Positions 52,157-59,381 of a stretch of DNA of 64,000 nucleotides are shown piece after piece. The DNA lies in the NCBI GenBank assembly GCA_964458575.1, contig CAYWMD010000016.1, forward strand, positions 42,938 through 106,937. Reading direction: 5' to 3'. The DNA is from CAYWMD01 sp964458575. GTDB lineage: Bacteria > Verrucomicrobiota > Verrucomicrobiia > Limisphaerales > JADLHS01. The notes under the pieces are model-generated. The model was not told the origin of the DNA. It did no database searches and saw nothing but the letters and a program-made list of their open reading frames with translations. Position numbers and translations under genes: made by a program. The stretch's first letter is position 1, and each line of letters opens with the position of its first letter.

Positions 52157-52732
52157 ATGAACGACAAACCGAAAACCGAGCCGCCCGTAACGCGCCGCAC
52201 GTTCCTGCGCAACGGCGCACGCATCGCTGCGATGACGGGGCTTGGCGCGCTGGCCGGTGTCGTCGCCAACCGCAGCACGGCGGAAGGTTGGGTTTGGCAG
52301 ATTGATCCGCAGAAATGTCTGCGGTGCGGTAACTGCGCCACGCAGTGCGTCCTCGAACAGTCCGCCGTGAAGTGCGTCCACGCCTTCGCGATGTGCGGCT
52401 ACTGCAACCTGTGCACCGGCTATTTCGAACCGGAGCCGAACGCGCTCACGACCGCCGCTGAAAACCAGCTTTGCCCCACCGCTGCGATCAAACGCACATT
52501 CATTGAAGATCCCTACTACGAATACACGATTGACGAGAAGCTCTGCATCGGCTGCGCGAAATGCGTCGAGGGTTGCAGTCGGTTCGGCAATGGCTCGCTC
52601 TTCCTGCAAATCCGCCACGACCGCTGTGTGAACTGTAACGAATGTTCCATCGCCCGCACATGTCCGGGCGATGCCTTCCGCCGCGTGCCGGCGAAGCAAC
52701 CGTATTTGCTCAAGACCACCCACGCGCATTGA
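52157..52732 (+). CDS. Tat-exported multi-cluster ferredoxin (NapG/NrfC-like)
   Basis: 191 residues from ATG 52157 (MNDKPKTEPPVTRRTFLRNG). The twin-arginine signal TRRTFLRNGARIAAMTGLGA leads to four Cys motifs: QKCLRCGNCATQCV, FAMCGYCNLCTGYF, KLCIGCAKCVEGCS and DRCVNCNECSIARTCPGDA. That is enough for about four [4Fe-4S] clusters, as in NapG, the periplasmic ferredoxin partner of NapH. It directly precedes the NapH-like membrane protein (gap 2 bp before the earliest start). It would pass electrons between a membrane donor and a periplasmic acceptor. No terminal reductase lies nearby, so the acceptor is unknown. Confidence 0.85.
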   Translation: MNDKPKTEPPVTRRTFLRNGARIAAMTGLGALAGVVANRSTAEGWVWQIDPQKCLRCGNCATQCVLEQSAVKCVHAFAMCGYCNLCTGYFEPEPNALTTAAENQLCPTAAIKRTFIEDPYYEYTIDEKLCIGCAKCVEGCSRFGNGSLFLQIRHDRCVNCNECSIARTCPGDAFRRVPAKQPYLLKTTHAH

Positions 52733-52752
52733 AAATGAAACGGTTTCCCCAT

Positions 52753-52853
52753 CGTAGCAGCCGACGTGAGGAGGCTCTATCTGATTTACGAGTGGAAAGA
52801 TGGCTCAGTGGTGAAATTGAATGCAAAGCTGCGCTGGGCGTACGTTCGCCGCG
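52753..52853 (+). repeat. CGTAGCAGCCGACGT-type dispersed repeat at the start of the NapH-like gene
   Basis: Starts CGTAGCAGCCGACGT, then GAGGAGGCTC, as at 50799 with one change. It lies directly after codon 6 of the possible 52735 start and before a composite palindrome unit, so together they displaced the natural 5' end of the next gene. Confidence 0.6.
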
Positions 52854-52854
52854 T

Positions 52855-53009
52855 TCTCCCTCACCCCGGCCGTCTCCCGCTGGGAGAGGGGGAATCACTC
52901 TCAGTCGCTGGAAAAATCGTAAGTCGGAAAAAGTTCGCGAGACCCAGGAACGAAACGGGACAGGAGAAAGCTGTTCCCTCTCCCTCAGGGAGAGGGTCAG
53001 GGTGAGGGT
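52855..53009. repeat. Composite inverted-repeat unit (155 bp) at the 5' end of the NapH-like gene
   Basis: Left arm TCTCCCTCACCCCGGCCGTC, then TCCCGCTGGGAGAGGG; right arm CCCTCTCCC-TCA-GGGAGAGGG, then TCAGGGTGAGGGTGAA. It lies in frame upstream of the first hydrophobic segment of the NapH-like protein, encoding SPSPRPSPAGRGG and SLSLRERVRVRVN if translation starts at 52735. Confidence 0.9.
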
Positions 53010-53019
53010 GAACGCCACG

Positions 53020-54342
53020 ATGCTCGCGTTCGCAATTTTTGCGCTAACCACCTTCCCTTCACTCGCCGAGCAACGCTTTCCTCCGCCTGATTTCACCGAA
53101 ACAAATCACCAACTCCCAGTCACTAGCACCCCGCCCGTCCGCGCCGAGTGGTTGCAATATCTCGATGTCGCCGTTCTCTTCGCGTGCCTCGGCGTGGCGC
53201 TCTGGTTCATTTACAGACACCGCTCGCGTCGCGGTCTGTTTTGGCTCGGCATTTTCTCACTCGCGTATTTCGGCTTCTGGCGAAAGGGCTGCGTGTGCGC
53301 CATCGGCGCGCCGCAGAACGTCGTGTATGGCTTGTTCAACTCTGATTACACCGTGCCGCTGACGGTGCTCGCATTTTTTGCCGCGCCGCTCATTGTCACG
53401 CTGTTTGCCGGGCGGGCATTTTGCGCCGGTGTTTGTCCGCATGGCGCGTTGCAGGATTTGCTGCTCATCAAACCAATCAAAGTTCCCGCGTGGCTCGAAC
53501 ACGCGCTGGGCATCGTGCCGTTCATTTTCCTCGGTTTTGGACTCAGCTTTGCCGCCACGGGCACGGGTTTTCCCATCTGCCGTTACGATCCCATCGTGCC
53601 CATCTTCCGTCTCAACGGGCCGAGCCTCATGATCACGCTCGCGGTGGTGACGCTTTTGATCGGACTGTTCGTGGGCCGGCCTTACTGCCGGTTCTTTTGT
53701 CCCTACGGCGCGTTGCTCAAACTCGCCTCGCTCGCCTCGAAATGGCGCGTGCGCGTGACGCCCGACTACTGCACGCAATGCCAGCTCTGCGAAAACTCGT
53801 GTCCGTTCGGAGCGATGCGCACGCCGTCGCCAGGCACGGTCGAACCAAAGTTCCTCGCGCCGGACCGCCAACGGCTCGCATGGTTGCTGGTTCTCGTGCC
53901 GTTGCTGATCGCGGGCGGCGCGCGGATTGGCAGCCAACTCGCCGTGCCGGTGTCTCAATTGAACCCCACGGTCGAACTCGCTGAACGCTACCTTCACCAG
54001 CAGAAATCGCCCAAGGACTACGGCGTGATGACGCCCGAAACGCTTTCGCTCCAACGCGCCGAGCGCGACCCGGAGGCGTTGTTGAAATCCGCGGCAGATT
54101 TGCGCCGGCGTTTCTGGCTGGCGTGTGTGATTTTCGGCGGCTGGGTGGGACTGGTCATCGGCGTGAAGCTGGTGAGCCTCTCGGTGCTGACGCGCCGGAC
54201 GGATTTCGAACCGGACCGCGGCGCATGTTTCGCCTGCGCGCGATGTTTCCGCTCCTGCCCGAACGAACTCGTGCGCCTCGGCCTCATGCCGGCGAGTGAA
54301 TTGCCCAAACCCGCGCCCGCGGCGCAACCGGTCACCGCATGA
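53020..54342 (+). CDS. NapH-like membrane polyferredoxin
   Basis: 440 residues from ATG 53020, which gives MLAFAIFALTTFPSLAEQRF, a signal-like start. In-frame alternatives are GTG 53008 and ATG 52735; the last adds 95 residues encoded only by repeats. At least five membrane helices (for example AVLFACLGVALWFIYRH). Iron-sulfur motifs: FCAGVCPHGALQDLLL and YCRFFCPYGALLKLAS (C-x3-CP pairs of NapH/NosR), CTQCQLCENSCPFGAMR, and CFACARCFRSCPNEL. NapH takes electrons from quinol toward NapG. It overlaps the next gene by 4 bp. The repeat likely pushed the native start downstream; the true start needs protein data. Confidence 0.85.
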   Translation: MLAFAIFALTTFPSLAEQRFPPPDFTETNHQLPVTSTPPVRAEWLQYLDVAVLFACLGVALWFIYRHRSRRGLFWLGIFSLAYFGFWRKGCVCAIGAPQNVVYGLFNSDYTVPLTVLAFFAAPLIVTLFAGRAFCAGVCPHGALQDLLLIKPIKVPAWLEHALGIVPFIFLGFGLSFAATGTGFPICRYDPIVPIFRLNGPSLMITLAVVTLLIGLFVGRPYCRFFCPYGALLKLASLASKWRVRVTPDYCTQCQLCENSCPFGAMRTPSPGTVEPKFLAPDRQRLAWLLVLVPLLIAGGARIGSQLAVPVSQLNPTVELAERYLHQQKSPKDYGVMTPETLSLQRAERDPEALLKSAADLRRRFWLACVIFGGWVGLVIGVKLVSLSVLTRRTDFEPDRGACFACARCFRSCPNELVRLGLMPASELPKPAPAAQPVTA

Positions 54343-56225
54343 GTGCGCCGACACCAGAGACGCAAAGGCGCGCAGGCGCGCCGACTCAAACGGAGCGCGA
54401 GTTGTCTCAACTCGCAGCGGGTGGGCAAGCGGATAACCGATCGGAGAATCGAAACACCGCACGCAATCGAGTGCGCTGCGGCTTGGGACAAGCCGCGCTC
54501 CGTGACCGCCATTCTCTTTCCTGGACCGTCTGGCTGGCCGCCGCGTTTTGCCTGCTTGTGTGCGCGACGATGCTTTATCAGCACTCGGTCGCAGCTCAAC
54601 GTGACCCTTGGAAATCACCGCAACTGCTCAAGCTCAAGGAAAAACTCCGCGCCGCGCCCATGGATGAAGCGGTGAAGAATGAAATCCGCCGCCTCGATCT
54701 GGAATTCCGCGAACGCTACGTGCGCCGGCTCTCGCTCGACCGCACGGGCGGCTGGCTGCTGATCGGCGGCATGGTCGTGATGGTCCTCGCGGCGCAGCAG
54801 GTTACGAAACTCGAAGCCCGACCCTGGCTCCCCAAGCTGAAGCGCGACGCAGCCGGCGAAGCCCGGTTAGCCACCGACCAATCGCTTTGGTCCGTCGCGG
54901 CCATCGGCGTCGTTGTGGTGCTTGGTCTGGCTACGCTGGCGTTCACGGCGAGTTCGACATTGCCCAAGTCGGCAGCGGAAATTGACAAGCTGCTCGGCCT
55001 TGCGCCCGAAGGCAACACCGCTGCGAATATTCCATCGCTCGAAGAATTCCGGGCCAACTGGCCGCGCTTCCGCGGGCCGGATGGCGGCGGCGTCTCCGCG
55101 TTCACAAACATTTCGTTGACGTGGGATGAAAAGTCCGGCGCTGGCATCCTGTGGAAATCGCCCGTTCCCGCGCCCGGGCATAATTCGCCGCTGGTGTGGA
55201 GCAACCGCGTGTTCATTTCCGGCGGCGACGCGACAAAGCGCTCGGTGTTTTGTTACGACGCAGCGGACGGGAAACTTCTCTGGCAACGCGCGATCGAGAA
55301 CGTCCCCGGCAGTCCGGCGCAGCAGCCGGAAATTCCCGAGATGACCGGCTTTGCCTCGCCCACGATGGCTGGCGATGGCCGCCGTGTGTTCGTTTGGTTC
55401 GCAAACGGCGACCTGGCCGCGCTCACGACCGACGGCGCGCCAGTGTGGTCGAAAAACATTGGCGTGCCGAAGAACACTTACGGCCACGCGACATCGCTGG
55501 CAATCTGGCCGGGCAAGCTCATGGTGCAGTTTGATCAGGAAGAAGGCGCGCCCGGCGGCTCAAAACTGGTCGCGTTCGATTGCGCCACCGGCCGCGTGTT
55601 ATGGGAACGCGGCAAGCCGACCCACGGTTCGTGGGCCACGCCCATCATCATCGAGGCGGCGGGCAAAACGCAGATCATCACGCTCGCGTTGCCGTTCATC
55701 ATCAGCTACTCGCTCGCGGACGGCAACGAACTCTGGCGCGCGGATGTAATGGAAGGTGAAATCACACCGTCGCCGGTTTTCGCGGGCGGATTGGTGATCG
55801 CGGTCAATCCGATGGTCGAACTGCTTGCACTCAAGCCAGACGGCGATGGCGATGTGACGAAAACTCATGTGGCGTGGCGGGGTGGGGACAGCATCCCGGA
55901 TGTGACCAGCCCGGTCAGTAATGGCGAATTGATTTTCGTAATCACTAGCAGCGGCATGCTCTCTTGTCAGGATGCACGCGACGGTAAAAAAGTTTGGGAA
56001 AAGGATTTCGAGATGGAAGTGCAGGCATCACCGGCGATTGTTGGCAATCGTTTGTTTGTGCTCGGCTCGAAAGGTGTCGCGGTCGTGGTCGAGGCCGGAC
56101 GCGAGTTCAAGGAAATCGCGCGCAGCCAGTTGGCGGATCAATTCCTCGCCAGTCCGGCGTTTGCGGACGGGCGCATGTACCTGCGCGGCGAGACGAACTT
56201 GTGGTGCTTGGGGGAAAAGAAATGA
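54339..56225 (+). CDS. Membrane-anchored PQQ-like beta-propeller protein
   Basis: 628 residues; the ATG overlaps the NapH-like stop (ATGA). Three membrane helices: about residues 62-80 (TVWLAAAFCLLVCATMLYQH), 137-152 (GWLLIGGMVVMVLAAQ), and 182-203 (AAIGVVVVLGLATLAFTASS). A propeller follows: NWPRFRGPDGGGVSAFTN, VFCYDAADGKLLWQRAIEN, LVAFDCATGRVLWERGKP, ISYSLADGNELWRADVM and LSCQDARDGKKVWEKDFEM. It lacks an obvious PQQ-dehydrogenase active site. By context it could be the periplasmic scaffold of the complex. It is followed by a 340-bp repeat-filled gap before the NuoEF gene. Confidence 0.85.
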   Translation: MSAPTPETQRRAGAPTQTERELSQLAAGGQADNRSENRNTARNRVRCGLGQAALRDRHSLSWTVWLAAAFCLLVCATMLYQHSVAAQRDPWKSPQLLKLKEKLRAAPMDEAVKNEIRRLDLEFRERYVRRLSLDRTGGWLLIGGMVVMVLAAQQVTKLEARPWLPKLKRDAAGEARLATDQSLWSVAAIGVVVVLGLATLAFTASSTLPKSAAEIDKLLGLAPEGNTAANIPSLEEFRANWPRFRGPDGGGVSAFTNISLTWDEKSGAGILWKSPVPAPGHNSPLVWSNRVFISGGDATKRSVFCYDAADGKLLWQRAIENVPGSPAQQPEIPEMTGFASPTMAGDGRRVFVWFANGDLAALTTDGAPVWSKNIGVPKNTYGHATSLAIWPGKLMVQFDQEEGAPGGSKLVAFDCATGRVLWERGKPTHGSWATPIIIEAAGKTQIITLALPFIISYSLADGNELWRADVMEGEITPSPVFAGGLVIAVNPMVELLALKPDGDGDVTKTHVAWRGGDSIPDVTSPVSNGELIFVITSSGMLSCQDARDGKKVWEKDFEMEVQASPAIVGNRLFVLGSKGVAVVVEAGREFKEIARSQLADQFLASPAFADGRMYLRGETNLWCLGEKK

Positions 56226-56560
56226 AAACCACGGATGGACACGGATGGACACGGATGTTTGGAGTGCGAGCTCCAGAACGATATTGCTTAACGTACAATC
56301 ATCCGCAGTTTTCGCGACTCTCCCTCACCCCTGCCCTCTCGCGCTGGGAGAGGGAGAATCTTTCGCCGTCTTGCCCGCTAAAGGTAGGGACTGGATCAGC
56401 CCCACGGTCCTTCGATCACAAACAAGCACGCTGTCGGTGTTCCCTCTCCCAGCGGGAGAGGGTTAGGGTGAGGGAGAACTCAAGGATTACTCCAAAGCAC
56501 GGCCACACTCCTTCCTTTCTCTTTTCAATCCGTGTTTATCCGTGTCCATCCGTGGTTAAA
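56223..56560. repeat. Nested repeats: CCACGGATGG arms enclosing a composite palindrome unit
   Basis: Outer left arm ACCACGGATGGACACGGATG (56226 on) and outer right arm ATCCGTGTCCATCCGTGG (about 56538-56555) are inverted copies. Between them, 56319-56478 is a 160-bp composite unit with CCCTCACCCCTGCCCTCTC, then GGGAGAGGG, and the mirror-image right arm. This fills the whole gap before the NuoEF gene (56226-56567). No coding sequence is seen. Confidence 0.88.
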
Positions 56561-56567
56561 AACTCCA

Positions 56568-59285
56568 ATGCCCATTGACCTGACATACGCAGACGAAACT
56601 TTGGCGCGCGTCGGGCGCAAGCCGGAGGCGGTCATTCCGGTGCTCCAGGCGTTGCAGGAGCATTACGGTTATCTGCCGGAGGAGGCATTGCGGCGCGTGT
56701 GCGAGTCGAGCGAGATCACGCCCGCTTCGATTGCAGGGGTGGCGTCGTTCTACGACATGTTCCGTTTTCAACCCACAGGCAAACACATCGTGCGCGTGTG
56801 CCGTGGCACGGCGTGTCACGTGGCGGGCGCGGAGCGCGTGGAGGATGCGCTGCGGCGTCACCTGAACATTCCCAACGGCGCGGATACGGATCGCGATGGG
56901 CAGTTCACGGTGGAACAGGTCGCCTGTCTCGGCACCTGCACGCTGGCGCCGACGGTGAAGATTGGCGAAACAACGTTCGGCCACACGACCACGGAGCGAG
57001 TGCCGGAGGTGTTGCGGGAATTTCTCGCCTTGCAGGCCGATGCGAAATCCACGCAGAGCACCGAGGAGGTTCATCACCGCGCCGGCAACGGCGGCGTGGC
57101 GGAAATTCACGTTGGGCTCGGCTCGTGTTGCATGGCCAAGGGCAGCGACAAGCTGTTTCACGCGCTGAACGCGAGCGCGGCAGCCTACGGTGGGAGCGTA
57201 GTGGTGAAGCGCGTCGGCTGCGTGGGCATGTGCCATCGCACGCCGATGATCGAGGTCGCCGAACCGGGCAAAGCGGGCACTTTTTACGCCGACCTGACGG
57301 CGGCGCAGGCGCGGGCGTTGGTGCAACGGCATTTCAAACCGCGCGGCTTCCTGCAACGCGCGTCGCGCATCTGGGTGCGGGCGCTGGATGGCTTGCTGCT
57401 TGACGATCGGAGCGAGGAACGCAGCGTGCAGCGGTTCTCGATGAGCAAGCGCGACGTGAACGTGCGCGCGTTTTTGGACAAGCAGGTTCACATCGCGACG
57501 GAGCATTTTGGGAAAGTTGATCCGCTGGATTTGGACGAGTATCTGGCGCACGGCGGATTTTCGGCGCTGGCGAGGTGTTTGGGGTCGTGCAGTGACGTTG
57601 CGTTCTCCCTCACCCCGGCCCTCTCCCGCTGGGAGAGGGAGAATCGTTCTCCGATCTTGGAGAAGTCGGAAGCCGGAGATGGCTCAGAAGACTCACGAAC
57701 AAATGAGGCCGGACGAAAGCTTTCCCCTCTCCCCGGGGGAGAGGGTCAGGGTGAGGGCGAGCGTGAGATAAACAGTGAGGATATTATTTCCATCATCGAA
57801 AAGTCCGGCTTGCGTGGACGCGGCGGGGCGGGTTTTCCGACGGCACAGAAGTGGCGCGTGGTTCGTCAACAACCCGGCGATGTGAAATACGTCATCTGTA
57901 ACGGTGATGAGGGCGACCCAGGCGCGTTCATGGACCGGATGATCCTCGAATCGTTCCCGTTCCGCGTCATCGAAGGACTGGCCATTGCCGCCGTGGCGGT
58001 CGGAGCGCACGAAGGGATTTTTTACGTGCGACGCGAGTATCCGTTGGCGGTGAAGCGTGTGCGCGCGGCGATTGCGGAACTGGAGAAGCGCGGCTGGCTC
58101 GGGCAAGGGTTGTTACGACTCGGAAAAACCCTCACCCCGGCCCTCTCCCATCCGATGGGAGAGGGAGAATCGTCCGCCGGTCCTTCCGCGGACCAAAAGT
58201 CGGCGATGGCAGAACGGTCTCCGGCTAATGGCAAAACCTCCGAGGGCTGTTCCCTCTCCCATCGGATGGGAGAGGGTCAGGGTGAGGGAAAATTCGTTTC
58301 ATTCCCCTTCAAGCTCTTGCTCTTTGAAGGTGCGGGCGCTTTTGTTTGCGGCGAGGAAACAGCACTGATTGCCTCGATTGAAGGCCAGCGCGGGATGCCG
58401 ACGTTGCGCCCGCCGTTCCCGGCGCAGGAAGGTTTGTGGCGAAAACCCACGCTCATCAACAACGTCGAAACACTCGCAATGGTGCCGTGGATTATTCGCA
58501 ATGGCGCGGAAAAATTTGCCGCCATCGGCACCGCGAAGAGCAAAGGCACGAAAGTTTTTGCGCTCGCGGGAAAAATCCGTCGCGGCGGACTGATCGAGAT
58601 TCCGATGGGCACGACGATCCGCGAAATCGTCGAGGACATCGGCGGCGGCGTGGCCGAAGGGCGGCGGTTCAAGGCGGTGCAGATTGGCGGACCGAGCGGC
58701 GGTTGCGTGCCGGCGAAGCTGGCGGACACACCGGTGGACTTCGAGAGCTTGCGCGACATCGGCGCGATCATGGGCAGCGGCGGGTTGGTCGTGATGGACG
58801 ACACGAGCTGCATGGTGGACATCGCGCGGTATTTCCTTCAGTTCACGCAGGACCAGTCGTGTGGCAAGTGCACGTTCTGCCGCATCGGCACGAAGCGCAT
58901 GCTCGATATTCTGGATCGTCTCTGCACCGGCAAGGCGACGCGACATCATCTCCATGAGTTGGAACGCCTGTCGCATCAGGTCAGCGCCGGGAGTTTGTGC
59001 GGCCTCGGAAAAACCGCGCCGAATCCGGTGCTCACGACGCTGAAATATTTCCGGGACGAATACGAAGCACACCTGCACGGTCATTGCCCGGCGCGAAAGT
59101 GCACCGCGCTGGTTCACTACACGATCAACACGGATTGCACAGGCTGCACGATCTGTTCGCAGCATTGCCCCGTGGACGCGATTCCCATGACCCCCTACGC
59201 GCAGCATGAGATTGACGACGCCAAGTGCACACGGTGTGACACCTGCCGGCAGGTCTGCCCGCACAACGCGGTGGAGGTGAGATGA
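56568..59285 (+). CDS. NuoE-NuoF fusion with extra ferredoxin domains; two in-frame repeat insertions
   Basis: 905 residues from ATG 56568. Residues 1-165 are NuoE: QALQEHYGYLPEEALRRVCE, [2Fe-2S] ligands in RVCRGTACHVAGAE and VACLGTCTLAP. Residues 175-265 are a second thioredoxin-like [2Fe-2S] domain (GLGSCCMAKGSDK, RVGCVGMCHRTPM). NuoF follows: GLRGRGGAGFPTAQKW, VICNGDEGDPGAFMDR (FMN), GAGAFVCGEETALIASIEG, PTLINNVETLAMVPW (NADH), and SCGKCTFCRIGT ([4Fe-4S], about residue 763). The C terminus has two more [4Fe-4S] motifs (CTGCTICSQHCP, CTRCDTCRQVCP). Residues 345-400 and 521-575 are repeat-encoded and would sit in loops. This matches HydB/HndC-type NADH dehydrogenase subunits. Confidence 0.9.
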   Translation: MPIDLTYADETLARVGRKPEAVIPVLQALQEHYGYLPEEALRRVCESSEITPASIAGVASFYDMFRFQPTGKHIVRVCRGTACHVAGAERVEDALRRHLNIPNGADTDRDGQFTVEQVACLGTCTLAPTVKIGETTFGHTTTERVPEVLREFLALQADAKSTQSTEEVHHRAGNGGVAEIHVGLGSCCMAKGSDKLFHALNASAAAYGGSVVVKRVGCVGMCHRTPMIEVAEPGKAGTFYADLTAAQARALVQRHFKPRGFLQRASRIWVRALDGLLLDDRSEERSVQRFSMSKRDVNVRAFLDKQVHIATEHFGKVDPLDLDEYLAHGGFSALARCLGSCSDVAFSLTPALSRWERENRSPILEKSEAGDGSEDSRTNEAGRKLSPLPGGEGQGEGEREINSEDIISIIEKSGLRGRGGAGFPTAQKWRVVRQQPGDVKYVICNGDEGDPGAFMDRMILESFPFRVIEGLAIAAVAVGAHEGIFYVRREYPLAVKRVRAAIAELEKRGWLGQGLLRLGKTLTPALSHPMGEGESSAGPSADQKSAMAERSPANGKTSEGCSLSHRMGEGQGEGKFVSFPFKLLLFEGAGAFVCGEETALIASIEGQRGMPTLRPPFPAQEGLWRKPTLINNVETLAMVPWIIRNGAEKFAAIGTAKSKGTKVFALAGKIRRGGLIEIPMGTTIREIVEDIGGGVAEGRRFKAVQIGGPSGGCVPAKLADTPVDFESLRDIGAIMGSGGLVVMDDTSCMVDIARYFLQFTQDQSCGKCTFCRIGTKRMLDILDRLCTGKATRHHLHELERLSHQVSAGSLCGLGKTAPNPVLTTLKYFRDEYEAHLHGHCPARKCTALVHYTINTDCTGCTICSQHCPVDAIPMTPYAQHEIDDAKCTRCDTCRQVCPHNAVEVR
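57604..57760. repeat. Composite palindrome unit (157 bp) in frame inside NuoF, insertion 1
   Basis: Left arm TCTCCCTCACCCCGGCCCTC, then TCCCGCTGGGAGAGGG; right arm CCCTCTCCCCGGGGGAGAGG, then GTCAGGGTGAGGGC. It encodes SLTPALSRWEREN, an 18-residue core and KLSPLPGGEGQGEG between GGFSALARCLG and IISIIEKSGLRGRGG, which are adjacent in normal NuoF. Confidence 0.92.
58128..58290. repeat. Composite palindrome unit (163 bp) in frame inside NuoF, insertion 2
   Basis: Both arms have the longer palindrome CCCTCTCCCATCCGATGGGA, then GAGGG (and its ATCGGAT variant). It encodes TLTPALSHPMGEGES and CSLSHRMGEGQGEGK between LEKRGWLGQGLL and FPFKLLLFEGAGAFVCGEE. Confidence 0.92.
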
Positions 59286-59372
59286 GAAACCACGAAATAC
59301 ACGAACCACACGAAAAGAAATGCGAAAACATGTGCCGGTCTGCATTTCGTGTGTTTCGTGTGTTTCGTGGTT
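59285..59372. repeat. CCACGAAATACACGAA inverted repeat between NuoEF and NuoG/GltD genes
   Basis: AAACCACGAAATACACGAAC at about 59286 and, inverted, TTCGTGTGTTTCGTGTGTTT at about 59345, with GGAAATG/CATTTC near the loop. The arms fill the 96 bp between the two genes. It is a different sequence from the CCACGGATG element but has the same layout. Confidence 0.8.
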
Positions 59373-59381
59373 AAGATTTCG

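Noticed and set aside
54339..56225. PQQ-dependent alcohol dehydrogenase
   Set aside because: Blades are of the generic PQQ-like type; no dehydrogenase active-site Asp/Cys-Cys pair is seen, and three N-terminal helices suggest a scaffold.
57604..58290. CRISPR array
   Set aside because: The repeats are palindromic units of about 160 bp in inverted orientation with coding frames running through, not short direct repeats with equal spacers; no cas genes are present.
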